Origin: Varanus komodoensis
Taxonomy: Eukaryota; Chordata; Lepidosauria; Squamata; Varanidae
Length of the DNA stretch: 64,000 nucleotides
NCBI RefSeq assembly: GCF_004798865.1
Contig: NW_025335761.1
Span: 17,212,634 to 17,276,633 of the forward strand
Reading direction: 5' to 3'
The position numbers and the translations under genes are program-made. The notes under the pieces were generated by a model. It saw nothing but the letters and a program-made list of their open reading frames with translations, searched no databases and was not told the DNA's origin. Positions 23,206 to 36,010 of the stretch are shown here, in pieces. Every line of letters starts with the position of its first letter. Within the stretch, counting starts at the first letter, position 1.

Positions 23206-26200
23206 ATAATGTTTGCACTATGCTGTTTAAGTGACCCAGCTCCTCGTGAAAGCCAAAAATGGAACATCTCTGTTTTCATACATCCAAAAGCACACAACAC
23301 TGCATTGTGCATGACAGTCCTTGGAAGGAAAGGTTCTACATCTTGAGGCCAGTGCAACGTTTTCTGGGATATAAACCAAAACATTCGCCATGTGGGTGTA
23401 TAAAACAAAACACATAGCCTTTGCCACTCCATGAGCAGGTGGAATGGCTATTCCAATTACCGAGGATGCAACTCTGCAAGTCAACCGTAAAAGTGCAATT
23501 CCCAGGGGCATTTTGTGAGTTAAAGTTTCATGCAGACCATGCAATATTAATAAGAAAACAGACACTGCAAAGTAGAGAGTCAAAAACATTTATGTGTTCA
23601 CATTCTGTAAAATATTTTATTCTGTGAATCTCCTCCAATATCTTCCTCTGGATTTAATTGACAAAATAATAAACCATGGGATCCCTTTGACTATGGAAAT
23701 GCTTAAAGTGAGTAGCCATGAAGAAGCAGACCAGCATGGATTGATGGCTGTTTAGCACCACCGAAGTCACTAGAGTTAAATCTGTGTCCACAGACATACT
23801 CCAAGGAGACAATCCATTTAGTGCTTATTAATAATAGTTACATAGTGCCTTTACATAAAAGTCAACAAGGCTGGTGTACAATCATGTAACTAGAAAACAG
23901 TAATTCATATAAACAATACAACTGTATGAAAATAGCATGAAAACCACCACTGTATGACTCTTGGGAACTATGGGAATTGTAGTTCAAGACATTTTGGGAT
24001 GACATGGCTGGAGAAAGGTGCTCCACAGAATGGGAGGCATTGACCCATCCCATCTCAAAAGGACAATTGGGCTTCTCCTACTGGAAACAGTGATTGCCTG
24101 CCCTGCCTCTGAGGTCTGAAGCTTCAAAGACCTCCTGAGTCCCACGAAGATGGTGGTTTCTTTTCTCTTTCTTTTGGGACTATTTTCACCCTCTGCTAGG
24201 CCCTTAGATTTGCTGGCAGTTGGAGAGCGTGCTGAATGAATGTGGATCCAAACTTCCTCTAGCTCTTTCCCAACCCTCCTACAAAATTTTATTTCTTTCT
24301 TTACAACACTTCTATACCACTCTGCATCTAAACGGATTCCAGAGCAGTGAAGAAGAACCTGATAAACAAGGTATTAAGACAAAATATTGTGAGCCATGCA
24401 GAGAGCCCAGATAGGGCTATTGTATAGGGCTATTGTAGCGGCATATAAATCCATTAAATAATAAATATAGAAATCATGGCTACTCTCTCTTTGCTTCTAC
24501 CAGTATCAGAGCTGTGTACGTTTTCTGGGAGGAGTTTTTGAAGTTGGATTTCCCCCTCTGAGAGCCTCAGTCTATGCCCCTCCAGAGACCACAGAATTGG
24601 AGAATCAGGACTGCACCATTGAATTATATGGTACAGAAGGTAGCTGTTCAGCAGTGTGGCTTCATCATGTGCCCTTACAGCAGGTCAGCCTGAATGCTCA
24701 TGGTGACCATTCACAACAGCACTAACTCATTAATACAACAGTCCTAGTATCATGAAATTATCTGGTACTTCTCACAGGACAAGAACCCATTGAAAAGATT
24801 TGTACCAGACAGAATGAGATAAAATTTCTCCAATTCATCAGCATCATGCTGAAGTCCTCCTTTAAATTTCTGGTTATCCTCAACAAGGAAAATGAGATGA
24901 TGTGCACTCCTTTACAGCTCACTGTTTGTAACTCAGCCAGACAATGCTGGCTATTGGCAAATTATAAAAGTAGTAAGTAAATAAAAATAGAAAGTGTGTA
25001 ATTGAAAAAAGACTGTGCAAAAATTGCTGTGCTTTCATTTTCATTTGTCTGTTCATGTGATGTTTTGGCTTCAAAGGATTCTCGTTAGCTCCTTCCCATT
25101 TGTATATGGATCTCCACTTGCCACCCTCCATCCAGATGAGTTGCTCCTGATGTCACAAACTCCTCAAACATCTTAAAGGCAATTAGTCCTTCCTGCACAC
25201 AGTCCTTGGCAGCTGCCAGTGAAGAAACACTGCTGAATTCATCTATTCAGAGATGGTGTTTGTGTTAAAAGCAACTGCAGAATAGTTTTCAACATTAGCT
25301 CTGCATTCTGGCTTTTATTTAATGTTTTAGCTGCAAAGCCCTGACTAAGGAGACCTTTTAGTACTGCTCTCATTCCAAAGCCTTCTTGGAAGGTTTGGCT
25401 TCTCTGATGTGGGCAGGTTTCAGGGAGCCACTGGCTTTCCACAAAGGGTTCTTCCTGTCTTCCTTGGGCTCTTCCAACATATCTTCTGTCAGCTGGCCAG
25501 AAGCAGAGCAGAAATGGAGAACTGCTCAAAGGCCTGCTCCAGCTCATGCTTGTGTTGGAGGACTGGCCAGTGGCACTGCCTTCCCTACTCCTGGCTTGTT
25601 TAGGTCACCATGGGGTACCTCCAGATAGAGAGTTCCTGGAGCACCAGTTGAAATGTAGGAAAAACCATATTTCCCTCCTCTTCTTTCTTTTTGCAGTATG
25701 GAAAGGGACAGAGAAAGCAGTGGGATAACAAGTGAACAATGAAATCTGGTGTCCCCATGAAGCTCCAACAACATGACAGGGAAGTGAGGCCATAAGAAGC
25801 CTTGGCTGGAAGCACCCATCAACACAGCTCTGTTAGGAGCTCCAATTATGAGGCTGGGATTGTGAAGCACTTCCAAAAGCTCTCAGGATAAGAATTGGAA
25901 GCAGGATCTCATGCACCTGGAGGAGCCTATAGGCAGAGCTTATATATGTACAGGCTCAACCTTGTGCCCTCCATGTGTACTCAAGTACACTTCCCAGCAT
26001 CCCCCAGCCAGCCATTTTGATTTCAGGTACATTTTCAGAATATAGTCCTTAGCCTGCCTCTACCCTCTTTTTACCACACTCATCCATAACCTATTTGCCT
26101 GCTTATGCAAACCTATTTGCCTAGTCTTAGTGGCTGCAAAGAATGCCAGAAGATGCTTGGCAGAAAGAGCCTTCTGGCAAGCTGAGCAGCAATGCCAGAA

Positions 26201-26754
26201 ACAGCGAGAAGGGAGCCCGGAAGGCTTGAGTTCATCCAGATTCTGTGAACACAACTCAGTAGCTTCATTTGCTTCATTCCCGTTCTCATTTGGGGCCGAT
26301 CTTCTTTACATTCCTGTGGAACAAGTGCAGCGTTCAAACAGGGGAAAGAGTGTGTTCCCATGCACCTATTTCAAAAGTATGCACTTCCCCCAGTTGATAT
26401 AAGCACAAACTCTTATTTTTGTAAAGATGTGCATTCTAGAATATGCTTTTTCCAAAGTACCTTTTTTCAGGCCCACTCACATATCAGCAAGTTATGAACT
26501 TTTTAATTTTTAACTTGCTCCTGTGCATCCATGTTCAGGATTGTAATGTGAAGCTGAGATGAAATTCCCATAAATCTCTAGTTCAGAGCATGTGGCTGCA
26601 TCCATGAATCAAGCATGCCACTCAAGGACACTGGAGACAATGTCCTTCCTCTATTCCCATTTTGCTGATCTCCTATGACTATTGCTAGAATCACCTATCA
26701 GTAGCACAACTACTACATCCCTTTCTGGAGGAAAATGACCTAAAAACAACAATG
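23206..26754. other. non-coding stretch with short LINE tails
   Basis: No host gene. At 23230-23640 lies a unique AT-rich block (for example catgcaatattaataagaaa) that could be regulatory. At 24390-24475 a short LINE-like tail holds a direct repeat of gggctattgta and ends in taaataataaatatag. The ORFs at 25239-25876 overlap on both strands and show no family. Confidence 0.4.
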
Positions 26755-27760
26755 AACACATCAGTAACTTTGAGACTTGATTTTTGCAATGTGTTCCACA
26801 TAGGGCTACCCTTGTGCCTGCTCTGGAAACTGTAACTAGAACAAAATATGGCAGCCAAGTTGATCTGTGGGGTATCATGTTGAGACCATATATCACCAAA
26901 ATTAAAGTCTCTCTGCTGGCAGCCAATAGATTTCCAGGTGCAGTACAAGGTGTTGGTAATTGCATTTAAAGCCCTTCATGGCTTGGATCCAAAATATCTT
27001 AACGAGTACCTGTATCCATATATTCCACTTCACCAGTTAAGGTCTTCTGGGGATAATCTTCTGAAGTTTGCTTCTGCAAGATTAATGTCAATTACCCAGA
27101 GGACTTTCTCATTGGTTGCTCCAAAGCAAAGCAAACTTGAATCATAGAATCACAGAATAGTAGATTTTGAAGGGGCCATGAAGGCCATTGAGTCCAACCC
27201 CTTGCTGTTGCAGGACACTACATTACACCATCCCACTCAGATACCCAGTTTCTTTGTGAATGTCTCTAGTGTGGCCATCACCTGAATGCCCATTAAATGA
27301 ATGCCTATCACCTCTCTAGGCAGCTGGTTCCACTGTTGTATTGCTCTGACAGTGAAGCAGCTTTTCCTGATGTCCAGCTTGAATGTGGGTTGTCGCAACT
27401 TGAATTGATTATTCCATGTCCTACGCCCTGGCATCAGCAAGAAGAGATCTTGACCTTTCTCTTTGTGGTAGCCTTTGAGGTACTTATAGAGGGATATCAT
27501 GTCCTCTCTCAGTCTTCTCAAGGTTGAACTTGGAATGGTCCACCAGGAGAGATACATTTGGTATCCAGATTGCTTCCTCTAAGAGTTAAACATGAATCTC
27601 TTCTGACAGGTCTTCCCAAATCAGTTTTATTTAATATGCTGGTCTTAATCTACATTTGAATCACTGCTGGTTTAAAATTGTTGTAAACTGCCCAGAACCT
27701 ATGGGAATGGGGCAGTATATAAAAAGCATTAATAATATTATAACAATAAGTGATGGTTGT
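26755..27760 (+). mobile_element. L2 LINE 3' region split by a CR1
   Basis: Left part, 26755-27138: L2 ORF2 C-terminal coding wording. Conceptual peptides include TLRLDFCNV, LEQNMAAKLICG, VQYKVLVIAFKALHGLDPKYLNEYLYPYIPLHQLRSSGDNLL and TQRTFSLVAPK. This matches the conserved L2 C-terminal pattern 'LDYCNS..., FKALHGLAP.YL.., LRSS, R.FSVAAP'. Right part, about 27565-27760: the 3' UTR with aaaattgttgtaaactgccc, agaacctatgggaatggggc and agtatataaaaagc. A minus-strand CR1 sits between them. Frames are broken, and 5' sequence upstream of 26755 is missing. Confidence 0.8.
27140..27562 (-). mobile_element. CR1 LINE 3' end (minus strand)
   Basis: The minus strand reads the CR1 ORF2 C-terminus. The conceptual peptide includes TLRRLREDMISLYKYLKGYHKEKGQDLF, RTWNNQFKLRQPTFKLDIRKSCFTVRAIQQWNQLPREV and TLETFTKKLGI. 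The 3' end at 27140 is the complement of aatcatagaatcacagaata. About 106 codons are open (27557 to 27237), so the copy is fairly young among the CR1 pieces here. A short insertion-like repeat of 'atgcc(t/c)at' is seen near 27280-27310. Confidence 0.85.
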
Positions 27761-27762
27761 TA

Positions 27763-30274
27763 CAGAAATAATTAAATGATGTACCTGTGTACTTGGTAGG
27801 CATACAACAGGCAGGGATTTCTTTGCTTCAAAAGGGGTCCATTGGTCTGTCTTGAGAACAGTGTTGTGATAATTTTTAAAAAGAGCTACAACTAAAAACA
27901 ATGACAATGAATCTGGTTTGACAATGTAAATTAGAATATCCAAGAAGGAGGATATTGTTGAGAATCTTCTCATTCTGGTAAAAATGGAAATGGTACCCCT
28001 CGCATTAATCCTCTGGTTTTGTTCCTCATTACCTGGTCACTTCTATCCTCTCTGCTCCACATTGAATCCCACCCAGTTCAGGCTATCTGCATTTTGGGGC
28101 ATGATTCTTCTTAAACTTACCCCTTTAGCTCTGGATACTATTGTGGTATCCCTGTTAAATCCCAGCATAGCCTTGATCTTGTGGTGGTCTTTGGGACTCA
28201 TTTTTCTCTGCATCACTTTCTTTCTCGCTGGTTTTGCAAGAGGGTCCCCAACTGAGAGTGTAGGAAGCAGCCATCTGGACATGCTTGAGAAGTGCTTTAG
28301 AAATGGCACACAGTATTCATAATGGATCTCATGGCAATTAATTACTCATGAGATTTCTAGTTTCCTCTGGCGTCTGTTCCAACAGCAATGGAATGCAGTA
28401 CATCCTCATAATACTTGAGATGCTTATGCAACAAGGCTCTGCTAGAAATAGGTCACATGGAGTGAGCAGTTTCCTCCTGAGAGGAAATATTTTTGAAAGA
28501 GGTCAACAGCACTTGCAAAGCTGAGATGCTGAGCAAGATTATTCTCTCTTCCACCCCACCTTCCCAAACAAAATTGACACGCCCTTCCTTAGTTATCCCA
28601 ACAATAGACAAGACTTTGCATCAAGTCTTCATAGCATGGAAGATAACCAAAGCTTGCAGCAAGATAAAAACAGCATCACCTCTGGATTTGTAGGGAGACT
28701 TGAGGGAGTGTAGATTTTGTTTGTTTGTTCTTGAAATATCAGTCCCAGAAATCCTTGTGAATATTGGAAGGTCATCTACACCTATCTGGATGATTGGCTC
28801 CATGGGGATCATCTTCGCCTGGGTTTTTAATGTTGCTATTCTGTAAAAACATACCTTGCATTGTGTCCCACTGAACTCAGTAGGACTTACTTCTAAATCC
28901 AAATGCATAGGACTGGAATGCTTAACACCAGGCTGAGGACTGTTTTCATAATCTGTTTCTTTCAAATGTAGGATACTGGTAGAAATAGATGTAATGATAA
29001 GGATAGATAGATCTTATCTTGTTCAAGATCCCTTTAGATTTATTTGAGTATGTCACTAATTCAAAATTAGAAAGGTCACTCAACTAGGTATAATGTGCAA
29101 TTGTTTGTTTACAATATTTCCAGACCACCTTACAATAAAACTGCAAACAAGGATAATAAAGTAAAACAACAGACAGACAAACAATGGATGCTAACAGTGA
29201 AGTAATTGGTCCCAGGAAGATGGTGAACAATATGACTGACTTGTAAATACAGGAACAAGGGAGATCATATCTGCTGTGATCTGATACACATTTTCATTAT
29301 GCCGTTTTTAGTAACTTCCTATATTTTATCAGTCCAGTCTCCTCCCATGACTTCATGTTTCTCAACAAACCTTTATTATCCAATTCTTTATTATAATCAC
29401 AAATAGTTCATAAGGAGTAATAATTCTGAGCTTAGTCTGCTCTTCAAATTTTGTCACTTTAAAAAAAAGATAATACATCAATTTGCTTTTATAAACAATA
29501 CACATTTCTTACTTTAAGAAAGAACAGTTCTTACTACAAGTCAAAGAACAGTTTTAATATTTGTGGACAAGTTTTCTTCTTCCATGATTATCAAGCCATC
29601 CTTTAAACTCATGCTTTTAGATAAAGTGCAGAGAACTTTAAGGGTCGAGGAGCCATTCCACAGCTTGCACTCCAGAGGATGCTGGAAGGAAAATCAGCAG
29701 CTGACAGCCAAAACTCACTGGCAAACCACTGTGGCTTTCTCAAACATTATTGGGCCCTTGTGGTGCTGCCAACTTTGGTAGCCACCCCCACCTAACCTTA
29801 TGTGTATACCAACCTTCCCTAACTAGGTGTCCTTCAGATGTATTGGGCTGTAACTCCCAGCTGGCATGGACCCAACAAAGTCCCTGAAAGCTTATGCATC
29901 ACAAAACTGTTTGTCCTTATGGTGCCACAAGACTTGTGGTCTGGTTCACGCAAATGGGTTCATAACCGGTCACCTCGGAACTAGCAGCCCTCCAGAAGCA
30001 CTCCTTTTTGCCTTAATTACATTATTTCTTTGACTGGTGTCCGCTCACAGGCAAGTCATCAGTTAACAGAGCAATTGTGATATAGTACTTATGATAAAAG
30101 CTGTCCTGGGAATCCTGCTGGATCAACAGGTAGAGGACAAACAAACAAACAAACAAATCCTGTTTAGGAATCAAGGGTGAAGATCTCAGACCATGTGCAT
30201 GTACATGGAAAGCTTGCTCTGCTCTGCTCTAGGAAATTGTTACAGTACTGCAGGCCTCATAAGGAGAACTGTGA
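27763..30274. other. non-coding stretch
   Basis: No gene recognised. A short dispersed module lies at 28855-28920, and at 29815-29880 there is one arm of the palindromic repeat (tccttcagatgtattgggct). An (AAAC)n run lies near 30140. Confidence 0.4.
28855..28920 (+). repeat. short dispersed module ('actcagtaggacttacttct')
   Basis: The wording cactgaactcagtaggactt-acttctaaatcc-aaatgcataggactg is a frequent short motif in squamate repeats. Related copies are at 62452-62515 and more weakly at 42285-42335. The parent element is not known to me. Confidence 0.5.
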
Positions 30275-30560
30275 AAAAGAGGACAAAAGAGCACATCAAT
30301 TTGCATAAAATTTGCATGTTCTGATTTATACATAAAGATGAAAACATATACATCATCATTCACATTTAAATAGAAATACAATGCATCTCATCATAGTAGG
30401 AAGACTGTGCCAAGGTGATCTTTGTGTCTGAGTTTGCCTCTTTTTTCTGATGGATCATTATTTTTAAACTGGTCTTGAACTGGTTGGTCCTTCAAACAGC
30501 AAACATCTTCAGAATAGAGGCCCCTCATGTAGGGGACCATCCTGTATAAAACTGGAAGCC
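30275..30560 (+). repeat. unclassified repeat family X, copy 1
   Basis: The copy starts gaaaaagaggacaaaagagc and holds catcaatttgcataaaattt, atagaaatacaatgcatctc and gaagactgtgccaaggtgat. It ends ttcagaatagaggcccctca ... accatcctgtataaaactgg. The same blocks, in the same order, occur at 35630-36010 and 41215-41580. No coding capacity is seen. Confidence 0.6.
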
Positions 30561-33503
30561 ATCACCTTGTACAGTAAGGCTGCACGGAATGAGTATGCTT
30601 GAAAGCCCTGGGTTTGGCATACCTCTCCATGCCTCCCAGGGCAGACATGCCCATTGAATGGATTTCCTCTGCAAGAAGGGTGTCACCTGCACTAGATGGT
30701 TTGTGCTCATGTGCTGTTGTCTAAGATTGAGTGTTCCATCAGACGCCCTTTTCAAAACTTCTCTTTAAAAATACCTGGCTTATGCATGTCTAGGAAGCCA
30801 ATTTTGTGCTGTGTTTCCCCCTTCTTCTTTCTACCGGTAGTTTTTCCTATCAAATTGACATCATGACAGTACCAGTTTTATGCTATGACATGCTTTAGGC
30901 AGTGGGGGAAGGGTGAAAATCAGGCCATTTCTACTGAAAAATTAGAGGATGAGCAAAAGGTTTGCTTTGCAAGGAACTGTTGTGAGTGGAATTTCTTTCA
31001 TATTCTGTTCTTTCTTGAGCCATGCACAGCACGTTTTGCAAAGCTGACTCATCAGGAAGCGAGAGCACTTTGAGCAATGATGGTGAGTCTCCTTTTCCAT
31101 ATATTGTGCATATTTTTGCAGCTGGAGAGCTAAAAGTTCTTTCCAATAAAGAAGTTTCATCGATATTAATTATTTACTCTGAACTGTCATTGTGACTGAT
31201 AGTGATACCAAAGGCAAGACGACACCGAAGCTTTCAAAAGGAATTTAAAATCTGAGCTGGACCACAAAAACAGCAAATAATGCACCTGTGGAGTGTCCTG
31301 GGACATGAAGATCGAGCTCAGATTGATTCGTTTGTTTTTGCTTATTTAACAGAAGATAACATCTTCAGATTTTTGAAAAACAGATTAAAGCCACTAGAGT
31401 GATATCCGATAAGGCTGCTGTGCGACTGATCACTCCAGTGCATGGATGGGGCCCACGGCAAGTGCAATGGGCAGTCAATGATTTCTAAAGCAACCTACTC
31501 ATGTCTGGATTGGGGCACCTCAGTGGAGCTTCCTGCTGTGAATCCTGTTCCAGAACCAAGTACTTCTACTCATGTCCAGTTGCTTTAAGAACCCCTGGCT
31601 TCCTCATGCACGGGTGATGGTTCCTGTGGGCACACGAGCAGCATAGATCCTGTCCCTACCTGGTATGTTTAACAGGTAGCATTTTAACTGCAGAATCCAT
31701 ACTTACAGAAAGAGCCACTTCTGTTTTCTAGGAAGGAGGGGGAAGGAGTCTGCCCATAAAATGTTTCAGCCCCTGTTGCTCTGCCCATGGCCAGCCTAAC
31801 TCATTTTGGTGCCTGGTATTAAAGTCAAGCCAGGAGTCAATCTCCCATGTGTTAATTAAGGTTGCCAAGTGTCCTGTAAAATCCCCTATTTTAAAGACTG
31901 TCAGAAGAAGGCTCTCAGTTTGGAGGCAACTCTCATGGAAGAACTGTTCAGCCCAAATCCAGTTTATAGATGAAGATGCCCCAAGGACAGACAGCAACGG
32001 AGGTTTTGAAGATCAACAACAACAAGCACACGGACAACAGACTGAACTGGCATGTAGGTCAACTGGTCATAGTTTGCCCCCTTGGAGGGGGAGGTACTGC
32101 AAATCTTTAACAATTACAGTAATTATTTCTAAAATGTCAACTATATAGATGCAAATGTTATGAAATTTTGAAACATTATGCCTGGCAGAGTCATCCCTTT
32201 TTGGCAGTGCATCTCTTCTTTTTTGGTGCTCTGAGTGGCTACCCTGACATGAATTAACATGGGTGCAGAATCCACTGAGAAGCATTCCTGGGTATCAATG
32301 TGATTGAGTGGCATGAGAAGCCGCTTGTGTATTTAAACCTCCTGCTCATTTTAGTGCACTCCACACAAGAAACCTTTCTGGCAGATGGTGTCATGATGTG
32401 AGGTCCTTCTCCCAAGTAAACACGCCACTTAAGAGTTCTTTTCCTCAGTACTTTTTTGTTGCACATCCTTCTTGTCAAACATCTCTGAGTTCACCTAGAG
32501 TAAACTGCTGAACCTTCTCTGAGCCCTCCCCTTAATCTTCATCCCATTTAAGAGACTTTCTCCATCACCGGCTCCGAGGCCAGCTGCTGGCATTGGCATT
32601 CCTTGCTTGCCTTCACCCTTCCTGCAACTCCAACAACTGAATCTCCCACCTGTGTTGCCTCCCAGCAACCAGCAACACCTCCTCAGGGGGAGGAGCCTCT
32701 ACATCTGACAGACTGTTCAGCTCTTGGGACATGCCCTGGGCAAGCCCTGAGCCCCCCTCCCATTCTCCCATTGGCAGATCAGAGCTCTTGTCATCTTCCA
32801 CTTCTAGTTCTCCTTGCTGAGCTATCTCTCCATTCCCACAGGATGGTTGGTTTCCAACCCCACCCCGCTGGGACAACAGTGCCTGAACTGTGGACATTCC
32901 CAGACCTTGATCTGATACTTTCATTTGCTGACATTCAAAAACTGCTTCATCTTCACTGTCTGAACTCCAATTTCCATCAAATCTATCAACAGACTGCAAC
33001 CCTTCTGGATGATTTTCCGTGTGTGTGTGTGTGTGTGTGTGCGCGCACGCACAACAGATGATGCCCTATGGAATGCCCAGCCTGCTTTCCACTCTGCTGC
33101 TTTTCAAGGTACCTCAAATCTGCTCACCAACTTTTCATGATGCAGACTCAATTATGCTTCAGGGACCTCCATAACTCTGGTGATGTGTTCCCTGTAAAAC
33201 TTGACTATTGAATGCCGTGTTCATGCACAAGATTGTGCCTCCCATGAAGCAGGTGAAAGCTCCACCTCAGGTGGCAGGGCAGGGAACTGCACCTCTCCCC
33301 TTGCCTCCCACCCCCAGTAGGACCTGCTACCTCCTCCTCCCCTCTCTGGTGTTATGGAGAGCTGGTCTCCTATTATGGCATTTGCTTCCATGAGAGAGCC
33401 TAGACAATCAAAATGTCCAGCTCTTAGAGGTCCTTCCTCAGAGCCAGATAGAAGAAATTTTCCTGGAGATTGCCTGTGTGGAGTGAGTTGGGACTGAGAT
33501 TCC
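30561..33503. other. non-coding stretch, one conspicuous minus ORF
   Basis: No gene is supported. A minus-strand frame at 32613-32999 (128 codons) is rich in Glu, Asp, Ser and Gln and has no family I recognise. A (GT)n/(GC) run sits at 33021-33050. The rest is unique or too decayed to name. Confidence 0.35.
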
Positions 33504-33842
33504 TCATGCCATATTGCTAGTAAAAATCCATCTGCCTGAAAGCTTCCATTGGTCCATTGTCCAACAGTTTTGTGCTGTTATTAAAAAGTGAACATTTCCA
33601 GGAGAAATACCAGTAATGACAGGGTCAAGCCCACTGCTCCTTGATGCTGCTGCATTCACAGTGAATCCTCCTGGTACTGTCTTTCTTTTAAACAATGCTG
33701 GGACTTCCATCGCTTTTATCAGGATATAAAATGCCCTTAGCTCTGTGGTGATATTCCTCCTTGTTGACCATGCTCGAACCCTTGGTGGTTGGCCACAATG
33801 AGCCCCTGCCATGACAAACATCCCATAAACATATCTAAGCAC
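33504..33842 (-). other. uncharacterised 112-codon ORF, doubtful
   Basis: The minus-strand frame begins MLRYVYGMFVMAGAHCGQPP and ends with RWIFTSNMA. I do not recognise a domain, signal peptide or clear membrane segment. It faces another ORF (33857-34234) on the + strand, only 14 bases away. Neither has neighbouring splice or promoter evidence. Chance is the simplest explanation. It is listed only because the pair is the longest unclaimed coding potential in 28-43 kb. Confidence 0.12.
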
Positions 33843-33856
33843 TTAAAACTTTAGAA

Positions 33857-34234
33857 GTGACAACTAGGGATGAAGTCCCCTGTCAGTTTGTTGTCACATG
33901 TTTGCATTCCAACATCCTGTCAAGCTGCCAAACTGAGAAGATGCGTGCTACATTTCTGGCAGGCAATGGGGCTGACATTCCTAATTTGGCCATGACATTT
34001 CTAGACTTTGCCAATCTGACACAGCTAATTGCAGGCTTGGCCAGTGTCCCGGGCGATGGCGTTACTCTGCTCGGCCTCGTAGCTGTGAGTGCCTCTCACA
34101 GCAAGATCATTCACCTCCCCAGCCCCCACCCCATGTGGGCTCTCTGTTCTCAGATGCAGCATTTCCATCTGACCTTTTCTGGGGTTGCGGTTCTGCTCGC
34201 TGATGTTGTTAGTGGAGCAGTGGAATGGCTGTAA
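33857..34234 (+). other. uncharacterised 125-codon ORF, doubtful
   Basis: The + strand frame begins MTTRDEVPCQFVVTCLHSNI. A small CpG cluster at 34050-34080 lies between an acceptor-like ctaattgcag (up to 34032) and a donor-like gctgtgagtg (near 34083), so a short exon is also conceivable. No family is recognised. Most likely it is non-coding. Confidence 0.12.
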
Positions 34235-34239
34235 CAATG

Positions 34240-35629
34240 GAGCCTCCAGAGATAACTTCTAGATATCTTCAGAAGATATGAAGTGAATGCATTTGTGAAC
34301 CAAATGAAGTTAGAAACAAGTACACTCTGAGACCAACAGGCTTTGAGACTGGGGCTTCCTCACATTTGGACCCATTATTTGGACCCATTATTATGGCAGA
34401 GTTAGGTCCTGATGCTTTGCTGATGTTTTCAACCAAGGCATCTTTTAGGCACCTAAAAGATTTGTTCCCCAATATTTCCACTGGCATCCATGGGAGGATT
34501 TTTTTCCTTGGTTTAATTGCTAGAAGGAGTATCTGGAGGTGGGGTGTATATGTGGAGGAACAGTACACAGAAAAATGAGACTTAACCCTTCGCTCCCTGT
34601 GATCACCTGGAAATCCTCTCTAAGCTTAGACAAAAATTCCCAATAGAAATATCTCCCCACCCTTGAGCTTAAACTCTATGCAGGGGGAGTTTAGGGGTGG
34701 GGGCAGAGAGAGTATTACAGCATGTGTGGAAGACTAATCCATCTCTCCCCAGCTACAATTCCCCCTTGGAATTGCCCCCTCCTTGGCAATTAGTTTGAGG
34801 AAAAAAAAACCTTTGGCTGGCACCAATGGACACTTAGGGTTCTGGGGGCATAGATTTGGTGTGTAGCACTGCCAACATTTTGGCTTGTAACTTCTAGAAC
34901 CCATAACCATTGACCACTTAGCCAAGGCTTATGAGTTATAATCTGAAAGAATGGGAAGGCATATAATGTTGCCTAACTCTCTCTTAAGGGAAGCAGCTAC
35001 TCATGATGGCAGAAGAAGACAAATTGGGACTACAAATTGTCAGTTTATAGGATCAGCCCAGCAGAAGAGAATTTTTTTGTGTATTACATCTTTAGTTTGC
35101 AGAGATGCTTGCCCTGAGATCCTGGCTGTGCTTTCTTTATTCTGTATTGTATATAAATGGCAAGTTATTCTTATCTGATCTGCACATCAATGTCCATGTC
35201 TTTAGTACTGGAAACAATGGAGTAAAACAAAACATACTGCAGACATATTTTAGAATATTTCATGCAAGTGAAGAAAATAGGGTTGTGTTGACCTTTTAGT
35301 AGAAAGACAGGGCAGGAGAAGATGGCTGCCACATCTGATTGGAAAGAAGGAGAGAGAACACAAATGAAAATATATCATTCATATTAATAAGAACTGTGAG
35401 GATGAAATGTTTGTTGCATGCCTGTGGTTAGACTTACTGAATCTGTTGGAAAGAAAGCAAGGCTGGTGACCTCAGTGCCTGAGCTACATAGTACCCAGGC
35501 AAACCATCTTTGTAGATCAAATGCTAAACAGGGCCAAAAGAACAGAATCTGAAGTCCTTCTAGTCAGGAGGAAAATCAGGGACATCCTAACATTAACTAT
35601 TCAGTGCAGGAGTAGGCAGACTTTTTGGG
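34240..35629. other. non-coding stretch
   Basis: No gene. A tandem pair of ttggacccattat lies at 34366-34392. The remainder shows no feature I can name. Confidence 0.4.
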
Positions 35630-36010
35630 ACTGTGGGCACATTTTGCAATTCTAGGGTGGCAGCTTGTCAAAAAGAGGACATGTGTCACCAAAGGAGGGA
35701 GGGAGGGAGGGAGGGGGAGGGAGAGAGAGAGAGAGAGAGAATCTTTTTGCATAAGAAACCGTATATCCCATGCATATCTATAGATGCACATTAAGAAATA
35801 ATTACTGTAAAATTCAATAGAAATACAGCACACCTCACAATTGTGTGAAAGATTGCCCATGTGGAACCATGTGCCTTGCTTAATTTGTTATCCAGGTGCT
35901 AACACCAAGACTCTTTAATTCCTTCTGATGGTTATTTATCTTTAAACTGGACTTGAGGTGCACTGGTTTTACTCTGGTTAAGGGATAGGTGAGATATAAA
36001 ACCTGACCTT
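35630..36010 (+). repeat. unclassified repeat family X, copy 2
   Basis: It starts near cagcttgtcaaaaagaggac and contains a (GGGA)n-(GA)n run at 35693-35739. It then matches the family through tagaaatacagcacacctca, gtgtgaaagattgcccatgt and ccaggtgctaacaccaagac, to tctttaaactggacttgagg. The microsatellite is private to this copy. Confidence 0.6.
35693..35739. repeat. simple repeat (GGGA)n-(GA)n
   Basis: Tandem gagg/ggga units followed by gagagagagagagagaga. Confidence 0.9.

Noticed and set aside
25239-25876. Cluster of ORFs on both strands as an exon
   Set aside because: The frames are mutual antisense shadows with no shared codon pattern or recognised family.
32613-32999. Acidic 128-codon minus ORF as a host gene or element protein
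   Set aside because: Low-complexity Glu/Ser composition, no motif, no splice or promoter signals; decayed repeat or chance.
35693-35739. CRISPR-like or satellite array
   Set aside because: It is a plain GGGA/GA microsatellite. No spaced direct repeats are present anywhere in the window.
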